Source: Chara braunii (lineage: Eukaryota; Streptophyta; Charophyceae; Charales; Characeae). Taken from it: a stretch of 51,136 bases of DNA. A program made the translations under genes and the position numbers. The stretch is taken from contig BFEA01000422.1 in the NCBI GenBank assembly GCA_003427395.1, positions 1,006,433 to 1,057,568 on the forward strand. Direction: 5' to 3'. How positions within the stretch are numbered: the stretch's first letter is position 1; the number at the start of each line of letters is the position of its first letter. Below, piece by piece: positions 42,801 through 51,136 of the stretch. Under the pieces are notes generated by a model. It made no database searches. It was not told the DNA's origin and saw only the letters and a program-made list of their open reading frames with translations.

Positions 42801-44672
42801 TGGTCCGACGTGTTTCCTGGAGCTGTGCCAGAATTGCTGGTGACATAGCTACCAACGGAAGCGGAGGATCCTATCGCCAGCCCCATTGTAGGCGGGATCT
42901 TCTCGGTCACCTTTTTGTTTCGGCATTTGAACTCATTATGGTCATATTGGCCACAACGGATACACGCATGCCAAGTATACAAATCCAGTATTAGAACAAC
43001 AACTACCCCACCCCCTAAAGCTTCTACGGTGCCCGCCTCTGCATCTACTCCCTCATGGAAGTCGTCATCCAACTCGGTGGTGGAACCATCGTTGTCGACG
43101 AACATGATGCGTCCCTTTGACTTCATGTTGGGAAGCAATGTTTTTTTCATTCCATCCGTACTGGGTTGATGCCCGTGCCATATTTTTGCATCCAGGTCTA
43201 GGGTGTTCTTGTTGAACGAAGGAAAGTTGTGCACGTTGATGTTAGCCTCTCCTGCCAACTGGTTCGTGAGGGGCATGGGTAGACACCTCAGGTAAGTTGT
43301 CAATAAGACTTGAACGGACTGTTGCTAAAAGTCAAGATCGCGTTAGTGGCATTTTGGGCCTCCTGCAATAAGACACCTCAGGCATAGCATACTTCAGGAA
43401 CACATATCAAACGCTCTACAACGCCTGTGGCATCTCTTACTGACTTGAACGGTCTGTTGCTAAAAGTCAAGATCGCGTCAGTGGCCTTTTGGGCCTCCTG
43501 AGGATCATGCCATTTCTCCTCTACCATCTTGTGGAAGTCTTTTAGTTTGTGGTTGAGTGCCCAAGTGCGGAAGTCGTGTCCATATCCATGCAGTTACACT
43601 AGCCCACTTAATCATCGTGATGCGCTCCCCTCAAGTTAGGAGGCAGCCACAAACATTTCCTCGTGAGGCAAGGTCAACTTGCACTTAACATAGACTGACA
43701 CCGACCTCAACCATGTGTCAAGATCTTCGCTCCTCTTATCCCCTGAAAAGCGTTTGGGTGACTGTTGTTGACCCTATGGCCAGGCTGTTGCACTAACTGT
43801 TGTTGAGACTGTGTGCCCAACTGTTGTGCTGACTGCGAGACTATAGGCGGCCTAGTTACGACAACCTGCCACGGAGGTTGGGAGTACACTGCCTGTATAG
43901 GAATTTGTACACTAGGACCTGCTGAGAACCCTCCTGTCAATAGCATACCAAGGGAAGCGGCATGGACCGATGTTGGAGCTATGTATGGGGATACCCCAGT
44001 CACCGGTGGCACAGAAGGAGGAGGTTGTACCACGGGCCCAGCACCAGGCCCTGATGGTGATGGTGCCGCCTGAGCTCGCCCGACCAGCACGGCCAGGATC
44101 TGTTGGATGTCTTGTAAGAGCGCCATTTGGTGATCATGCGTCTCTACTGAATCTAGCAAGACGGTCCTCCCGGTCCTCACATCATCATCCATGTCTGTCA
44201 GGTCTATCTCCTCTAGCTCACTAATATCCGTTTGTCTTCGCTACGTCCTCGCTCTTCTCCTAATCATTCTCTTTTTCTCTGCCTTTATCTCTCCTAGCGC
44301 CCGTTGTAGTTGTGCCTCGCGAGCAGTTGCTCGCTGTATGGCGACATCCTCGGGGGTCAACACCAACGGCTGGCTTGCCATGACGCCAGCGGACGAACTC
44401 AGGGTCAGTGCGACCGTTGACCCTACAGTCCCTAAACTACTAGTATGAGAGCCCTGTTGTGCAGCAGTTGCCATGGCTGCTGAAGTAGCGACCTCGCTTC
44501 CCAATGCTCTGCTTGCCTTTGGGGGCCTAACTCTTCTCTGGTGCTGCTGCCTTTCTCTCTGTTGGCAGGACAGGTATCTGTCGCTCTCTGGTCCTAATGC
44601 CAAATGGGTTATTGAACGCCTTGCTGATCGCTGGATCCTATTGTCCTCTCTAGTTTCCTCCTTGTCGCTCAT
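42797..44672 (-). pseudogene. Gag with CCHC zinc knuckle, interrupted
   Basis: The first 143 residues (44,672-44,241) and the next part (44,192-43,707) are in the same frame, separated by one TAG at 44,241-44,243 and a few open codons. Further on, a core stretch reads KLKDFHKMVEEKWHDP near 43,540, and another frame (43,303-42,797) holds CIRCGQYDHNEFKC, a perfect CX2CX4HX4C nucleic-acid-binding knuckle. Frame changes and a local duplication (43,311-43,364 and 43,442-43,497) break the gene. Gag would form the particle. This copy is inactive. Confidence 0.8.
43311..43497. repeat. Local duplication inside gag
   Basis: acttgaacgg.ctgttgctaa + aagtcaagatcgcgt.agtgg and ttttgggcctcctg occur at 43,311-43,364 and 43,442-43,497; gacacctcagg flanks both. 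Confidence 0.8.
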
Positions 44673-45883
44673 AAGCTACAAAATTGCACACCATATGCAC
44701 CAGGTCACTCACTCGATGCCTACCGCAGCATCATGCACAGATCGTTATCGGGCGCCTTACTGATCGCAGGATCCTATTGTCCTCTCTAATTAACCGGTGG
44801 CTATTTATACTTAATTAGTCCTCGAACAGAAGCGGATTTCTATCTAATGTTGTCTGTCAGATGTCAATGGCAGTCCATTTAACTAATCAAAATAAAAATA
44901 GAGTCGTGTGTGTGGTTATTTGTAGGATGGAATTAAGCAGGAACTTATCACCTGGAATCTACCCCTCACTCAATTTTTCTTGAGTGTCGCTTGACCTCAG
45001 CATCCCTGAGCAATCCAGAACAACGTGAGTGTCTAAAGGTGTGCACACGACCCACCCCTGTGCCACGAGTGTATGTAGAGTTGGCCAACCCTGCACAATG
45101 TTTACCCTCGCGTGCAGCGAGCCTTACACAGACCCTGGCTGATCAAGAGGCGTTTAAGGATGGTCCCCGAAATCCTCAAAAATTATTTAATGTCGCAGAC
45201 AGGACAACGATCACAGCCTGTGGAAGGTAACCCCGCCGGTGTTTATTTATAGATGCTCGGTACTTGTTTCCCCTATAAGGCTAGTCTGCCCCTCAACACC
45301 CATCTAATAGCGCAACAGGCAGACAAAGGACAAAGCAGCAAAGCATGCGTGCTTTACTCCCGGTGGGTTGGCATGGTGATCGTGACGCAGTGCTTCGTCC
45401 AGGGCCCTTCAGATAGCTCCGCCCTCTCCTTCCAGATGCTCCACGTGAACAATGTCGACTCTCAAGGTCGAGCGCACTCGACTTCTCACATGGGAGGACT
45501 CTGAAGACAGAACACACATCCTCACGGTAAGAAGTGTTGAGGAGGGTAGATAAGGTTAAGAGCAAGTACCTCGAAATAATTGTCCCCAACCATAGATACC
45601 CTCACCAGATAACTTGATGCCGACTGTGAAGACCAATCGTTGCTTCGGCACAACTAGCATTACTCCGTCGTTCCACCTCAGCATCAATCGCACATCAGAT
45701 AATTCTCATCACACTATGAACACCTAGTATACACCACATAGCCTTCTTGACGATACCCCTCACCTCCTGGGTCGCCCTACTTGCCTTCGCCTTCATTACT
45801 ACACACTCTCTACGACCGCTCGCCCAGCAGACCGCATACATGCACCGCGGAGGTAGAAGACAAGCGCCAGATTAGCACACCGT
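44673..45883 (-). other. 5' untranslated/leader region of the LTR element
   Basis: Lies between the primer-binding site and gag. No domain is seen. A short segment (gatcgc.ggatcctattgtc + ctctcta) is present at both 44,625 and 44,765. Confidence 0.5.
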
Positions 45884-45901
45884 GCCACGGCTCCGATACC
45901 A
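45884..45901 (-). other. Primer-binding site, initiator tRNA-Met type
   Basis: The minus strand reads tggtatcggagccgtggc, two bases after the LTR end. It matches the plant consensus TGGTATCAGAGC with one change. Confidence 0.85.
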
Positions 45902-45904
45902 ATT

Positions 45905-46817
45905 TGCAAGGAAAATGAGCGATAGCGAACTTCAGAAAACAAGCAGCATCATACACATAAGACCAGATAGTCGTGACCTCGAACCAAAAGCAGAATTGCA
46001 TCACGAGTTCCGCCAAATAAGAGCACAGCAAAAGCTCACAAGTGACAATGTTTGAATAGTCTCATCATCATCAACAAAGAACCAATGTCGACATCCTATT
46101 TGGCGCTCTGCGCCCAGATTACAAATGGCAGATCTTATCTAGCCTATCTACAATGCGGCTGGTGACGTCAATAGCTCCCCGAAGTATGAGCAGATCTCGG
46201 CCAATGTCGTTCGCCTCAAGCACCAGGTATGTCTCTTGTATCACTCACAACCTCGATCCCTCACTCACAGACTGCCACGTGCACCCAAGGACCACCATGC
46301 GCCCCATCCAGCATACATCAGCGCAGCTCGGCTATGGCTGTCTGTTCATCCAGGTCACCTTTGAGTGTGTGAACGTTGACCAGCATGCAGCCAGTGCTCG
46401 AATGAGGAGTGTTGGGGAAGGCACTTCCCTAAATGGAAGTGACTTGCCTGCTGCGTGCGGCCTGCCTTCACTGGGCCTCGGTCCAGAAGCTTTCGGTAGG
46501 CTTCGTGAGGCTCAACCGTAGTCCGAACGAATCAGGCTCAGGGCTTGTGGTGGTTACCAGTGCCCAACTATTCGCAACTTGTGTTCGGCCTATGTTGTGT
46601 ATCTGGCCTAGGGCTTGCCTCAGTTACAAGTGAAAAAGGCAGCCTGGGCTTGGCCGCTTTGAACCAACTGGCGCTGCGCAACTGCCTGAATTTCCCCAGT
46701 TGCATGGTGACCAAAAAAATGGGCCTTTAGACCTTGTTCGAGCCTGTCTTGACTTAGGGAGGCCGATTGGACTGAAAATAGGGCCCAGTAGGGCGTATCG
46801 AGGCCTTGAGCCTCGCA
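45905..46817 (-). repeat. 5' LTR (913 bp)
   Basis: Direct repeat of 40,977-41,801, in the same orientation. It has an extra segment at about 46,087-46,188 which, read on plus, is open and includes ILFGALRPDYKWQILSSL, text that looks gag-like. Confidence 0.9.
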
Positions 46818-46821
46818 ATAA

Positions 46822-48165
46822 ATGATTTGCGGTCGTTTGTTCTAATACTAGGACTGATCACATTAAGTTTATTTCCTCTTAGGCTATGTTTTTACTCATT
46901 GGATTTGTTAAAAGGTTGTATAAATAGTTGTCCGACCATAAAACGTTTTTTGCCACTTTATATTTCTACATAGTACATACCATAATATTATTTAGACGCT
47001 GCCTTTGCACTATTAATGTTTGAACTTTTGACGCAATCAAGGTGGTTGTTGATAGGCATACAACATGCGTTTATTTTATTTTATGTCGTCACATCAACTT
47101 CGCTCTTGTTATTATCAAGCTATATGGTATTTTTGTGAGCATTGTTTGCATATCATGATTCAAATTTTACCTATTCAATTTGGGGATGCTTATACTCTTC
47201 ATATGACTCACAATGTGTGGATCATAGCGTCATATTACTCGAGATGGCCAAATTGAGGTGATGGATAAAACTCCCATAAATATTTGCAAAAAGTTCGTTC
47301 ATTACAATAAAAGAGTGGATGTTTTGCTTCGCAAACATGATTGACAACCACATACTTTAATAAGTTACAAACATTTTATCATTTTATTGCAACTTTGATT
47401 ATCACTGAAGCGTATCTGAAAATTTATTATAATCTTTGTATGTTTATACATGTACCAAGTCTCCAACTGTTGATAAGTGGCCTAACCCACACGCACACTA
47501 GTTTACTTCGTTGAGAAACATACATAGCCCATCATGTATATCGATTGTACATATATCATTCATTTAAGGTTGGCAATATAACTTTCATCGTTGCACATCA
47601 TTCAGCTCACAAAGTAATATAGTTAAAACATTAAAATCACATTTACTATGTATGTACGAAGTTTGATTTGACTAACTTATGTTGAGGAATCTTATTTTTG
47701 TTCTTCTCTTACATTGATGCAGATGAAAGCAATAAAAACAAACAACATTAACGAGAGGCAGTGATAGGGTTTGCTTTTGTTCATAATTTTTCTTAAACCT
47801 CCGGTAGTTGAGAATTTACTCTTGTTATTATTAAGTTGTAGAGTCTCTTTGTGAGTATTGTTTTCATATCATTCACATTTTACTTACTCATTTTGGCGAT
47901 GGTTATAGATTTTGTATGACTAACAACGTGTGGATCTTAGCGTCATATCACCTTATATGGTCAAATTGAGGTGATGGACAAAAATAATCATAAATATTAG
48001 TAAGAAGTTTGTTCACTACAATCGAAAAGTAGATGTTTACCTTCGCTTCGCAGAGATCGGTGACAACCATGTAATTTCAATAGTTATACAGATGTTATCA
48101 TCTTAGATCAACTTTGATTATCACTGAAGTGTGTATGCATACTTTTTGTAAGGGTTAACTTCGGC
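46822..48165 (+). repeat. Direct repeat pair, about 320 bp, 716 bp apart
   Basis: 47,101-47,415 and 47,817-48,135 share ctcttgttattat.aag, tttttgtgag.attgttt, cgtcatat, ggtcaaattgaggtgatgga, ttc.ttacaat and caactttgattatcactgaa. AT-rich with no coding frame. Confidence 0.75.
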
Positions 48166-48330
48166 GCAGTCACGAAAACAGTTTGTAATTGCATTTGAAA
48201 CTGCGTTTGAGAAGTTTGGTTAGGGCTCGAGTTTCAATTGTAGTTGAAACTCGGGCTGCCTTTCGGTAGCAGTTCAGTTAGGGCCCTCTTTCATCCACGA
48301 ACAGCAGACAAAAAAAAAAAAAAAACATCC
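48166..48330 (+). repeat. Possible A-tailed short element with hairpin
   Basis: gagtttcaattgtagttgaaactc at 48,229-48,252 forms a hairpin; gttagggc recurs twice. The segment ends in a 17-base A-run at 48,310-48,326. Identity unknown. Confidence 0.3.
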
Positions 48331-48468
48331 CTTATGCTGTGATTGCGGTTCGAGACAGGATGCTACATTCCTAGTCTGGAACTAAATGAAGTGAGGCAAT
48401 TAGCTGCCTCGCACGGAATCCGCCCTGCCTGGCTGCCTGGCTCGTAAACCACTTTTGCTTGCAGACCT

Positions 48469-49149
48469 AACCGGCTCTCTCTGCAAGATCTTATGCATTT
48501 TCACTACTTTAAAATCTTATATGTTTGTATGCGTTTGGAATTGGGTATTCAAAACAATTCGATATCTTCCCCACTTGATAAATTCTAGAATGATCAACAA
48601 TTATCCAAAGCATTGACGACTTTAGTTTTTTTTTTTTAAATCAGTTTTTTTAAATCAAACTTTTTATTTTTTATGATTTTTGTTTTTTTTATTGTTGTAA
48701 ATCGGTCTGGTGACCATTTCTCAATGTCCTGAAGTGTTTTTCTCCATTGGAATTGTCAAGTGTGAGCATTTAAAAAAAAAACGGTGAAAATTTTAAAATA
48801 TCTTTGAAAGGAAAATTGCATTTAAATGCATTTTTGCCTTACCGTTTTTCCAATTTTAATTGTTTTCTTAAATATGATATACGGAACGATGAAATTTTTG
48901 GTTTAAAAGGCCTTCGGGTTCTCTTATAAATAACATAAAGAAAACGCTGAATTTTTTTGGCTCCGTTAACCGGCTCTCTCTGCAAGATCTTATGCATTTT
49001 CACTACTTTAAAATTTTCTATGCTTGTATACATTTGGAATTGGGTATTCAAAATAATTCGAGATGTTCCCCACTTGATAAATTATAGAATGATCACCACT
49101 TGATAAATTCTAGAATGATCAACAATTATCCAAAACATTGACGACTTTA
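48469..49149 (+). repeat. Direct repeat pair (156 and 182 bp) bounding 340 bp
   Basis: Both copies (48,469-48,624 and 48,968-49,149) run from aaccggctctctctgcaaga to cattgacgacttta. The second copy has an internal 27-base duplication (cacttgataaatt.tagaatg). The layout resembles a very small terminal-repeat element, but ends, primer site and target duplication are not clear. Confidence 0.7.
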
Positions 49150-50324
49150 AAATCGTTTAACCCCTGTGTCGTAAAACTTTAAGATCGGTAAGTTCTTTTA
49201 ATTCAGAATTGCTGCTAACGGGGATTCGACAAGTCAATTACTATTTGTTGTAGCAACGAGAGCAACTTTCAACTAGGCACGTATTTGAGCACTTTGAGTC
49301 ATTCAGGTGGTAGGAGATTCAAATGTCACTCTATTCACTGTCATATTTCAATTTTCTGTCAATAATAAAACAATGCAGTCCTTATTCCTTTAATTTTGTG
49401 TGTGGTTTGCTCTGTGCAACTTCATAGACGCTCTTTTGTCAAGTTTATCTATCGTCGTGTATATCCTGGTGCCGCGCGAATTACATATATTCCCCTTTTT
49501 ATATATTTCATGGATGACTCCTGCTGTTGGTTTCTGTGTGTATTTTTTTTAGTGCAATATTTTTTTCGGGTTGCAGTGCGTTCACCTTTGTTCGATTACT
49601 ATATATGTTTCTACTCGTGCGTGGACTTACATATTGTGGATGTATTCATCATGTGTGGGTCATATTGGTTGCATATATGCATTACTATGGATTGATTTGC
49701 ATTGGCCGTCTCTCTCCTTGTACGTGGCATACTTTAGAATGTGTCGTGTTGTATTGTGCGTTGTTCACATTGCATTGTTTTGTCTCAATTTATAGATCGC
49801 CCTAATTACATTTTTTTTTTTTTTTTAAGTGGTATGATTTAGTTTTTTGCGTTGTTTCAACTCTCTTTTCGACTAACACAGACTCTCTTCTTTAAATCAT
49901 AATCGTTTTATTCATACGCATTATCTTGTTTTTTTGTGTGTTAGTATTTTCGATGTGCGTTGCGTTTGTTAGTTTGTTGTCCGAGCACTTGTTGCCTAGC
50001 AAACTCTTTAATGTGTTTGTCTACAACTCTTTTGCAATTCATATACCTATTCCAGTCACTTTCCCGCTCGTGCTTCTCCGTTTCCATCTGGATGAAATAT
50101 GTGTTCGATCGTTTTTTATCTAAATGAAGTTTCAGATACCTTGTCTTGGCGGCTCCTTGAAATCCATTTATATTTATACAAAAAATAAATACTCAATTTT
50201 TTTATCTCTGTCACATGGTCCTTGTAGGGACACTATATATAGGGCACACCCGTAGTCCAGATAATTTATTTTGTCATTTAATAAATTCTCGTTTTGATAT
50301 CAACGTGATGTGGCAGTGAACGAG
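49150..50324. other. No recognised gene; AT-rich
   Basis: T-run at about 49,810-49,827. Frames are hydrophobic or cysteine-rich because of T-rich codons and lack domains. Confidence 0.35.
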
Positions 50325-50411
50325 TTCATGGTATTTTAGTTCATAAGAAAATTTTCATGGTATTTGAGTTTATAAGAAAATTTTCATGGAATTTGAGCTC
50401 ATTAGGAAAAA
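50325..50411 (+). repeat. 29 bp tandem repeat, three units
   Basis: ttcatggtatttgagtttat + aagaaaatt in three adjacent diverged copies. Confidence 0.8.
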
Positions 50412-51044
50412 AAAAAACGTCGAAGATTGTTGTGTGAAAAATAGCACTCTGTCGTTTACACTCTTTGTTGTAGCCGCGGCACATGCTATACCCGTTGCAT
50501 TATCTGCAGCACGTGCTGCAGCAGGTGCCACATATGTTGCTGCAAATGCAACAATTGTTAGACCTCTGACATCTGTTGCAACTGATGCATCTGCAACATT
50601 TAATTTTCCACCCCTACAAACTTCCCCCCCCCCATACAAACTCTCTCCACCTTCACAACTTTTCCGTTTTGTTTCTCGTTTTTGATCATAATCATTTTAA
50701 TTTTTTGGGGAAAGGTTCTGCGATCGGCTAAAAACTCATTGTCAGGAATGTCGGACAACTCTTCACCGAGCGGTGGGGATGTTTCCCGATCGGACATCTG
50801 GAAACGTTGGTAATTAAGGTGCATTCTCTATTTCAGTTTGAAACGAACTTCATGCATCCCTCAAATACTACACATCGTTACCTGACCTTTAAGCTAGAAT
50901 GTGGACATTCACAATTTTCCTCGCTTTTGCACAAAATTCGGGATATTTTGTGATCGAATCGCATATACAATATCAAACCGTGATTGCGCCTTTTTTTTTT
51001 TTCCTTATACCTTTTTAATATATGTGTGATAGTGTGTGATAGTG

Positions 51045-51045
<1 letters not shown>
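50412..51045. other. No recognised gene
   Basis: 50,470-50,600 is rich in gca/tgc words, giving alanine-rich frames on both strands (50,386-50,685 plus is one). No domain. Confidence 0.35.

Positions 51046-51136
<91 letters not shown>
51046..51136 (+). repeat. (GA)n microsatellite at window end
   Basis: About 90 bases of GA run to the last base, preceded by gtgtgatagtgtgtgatagt. Confidence 0.95.

Larger units (their letters stand above)
40977..46817 (-). mobile_element. Ty3/gypsy chromovirus-type LTR retrotransposon, internally deleted
   Basis: Complete-ended element of 5,841 bp on the minus strand. LTRs lie at 45,905-46,817 (5') and 40,977-41,801 (3'), each starting TGCGAGG and ending CCTTGCA on the minus strand. 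Target duplication ataa sits at 40,973-40,976 and 46,818-46,821. A primer-binding site for initiator tRNA-Met follows the 5' LTR and a purine tract precedes the 3' LTR. Gag text with a CCHC knuckle and the integrase C-terminus with a chromodomain-like end remain. Protease, RT, RNase H and the integrase core are missing. The LTRs have diverged by substitutions and indels, so the insertion is not recent. Confidence 0.9.

Noticed and set aside
47065-49051. Short AT-rich frames (60-70 codons)
   Set aside because: No domains; they lie within direct repeats.

Overview
The window looks like nuclear DNA of a streptophyte (plant or charophyte alga). Three things point that way: one complete plant-type MIRO GTPase gene; an LTR retrotransposon whose primer-binding site fits plant initiator tRNA-Met; and a U6 snRNA-derived copy. 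The rest is a dense mix of dispersed and tandem repeats, homopolymer tracts and very long GA/CT microsatellites, with assembly Ns inside several of them. This style resembles a large, repeat-rich charophyte genome such as Chara. That species-level guess is inference and was not tested.

Layout. 1-7 kb: non-coding DNA with GC-rich hairpin modules, a tRNA-like SINE head, a tandem/inverted repeat cluster (5.9-6.35 kb) and several copies of a short dispersed 'head' motif. 7-9.7 kb: a broken LINE on the minus strand (RT C-terminal part plus RT zinc-binding domain) next to an A-tailed SINE-like element. 10-13.7 kb: homopolymers, a second copy of that SINE-like family, a ~144 bp tandem repeat and a tRNA-like SINE. 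13.9-16 kb: a GC-rich island leading into the only confident protein gene, the intron-free MIRO gene at 16,040-17,968 (+). 18-25.5 kb: pyrimidine-rich DNA with tandem duplications, a MITE-like family with inverted ends, another inverted-ended element, a U6-derived sequence and a 36 bp minisatellite. 25.5-40.9 kb: mostly unrecognised DNA with long GT/GA microsatellites, a ~130 bp tandem repeat, a cluster of four SINE-like elements, and a nested palindrome centred on a 54-base assembly gap. 40,977-46,817: a complete-ended but internally deleted Ty3/gypsy chromovirus-type LTR retrotransposon on the minus strand. 46.8-51.1 kb: AT-rich DNA with two long direct-repeat pairs, ending inside a GA microsatellite.

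No operon-like or multi-gene system is visible. MIRO would act alone here as an outer-mitochondrial-membrane, calcium-binding GTPase. The A-tailed SINE-like families and the A-rich-tailed U6 copy suggest non-LTR retrotransposition has shaped the region, and an intron-free MIRO would fit a retrocopy origin; the link is inference. The best leads are the intron-free intact MIRO, the U6 variant, the A-tailed element families, the gap-centred palindrome and the deleted but LTR-complete retrotransposon.
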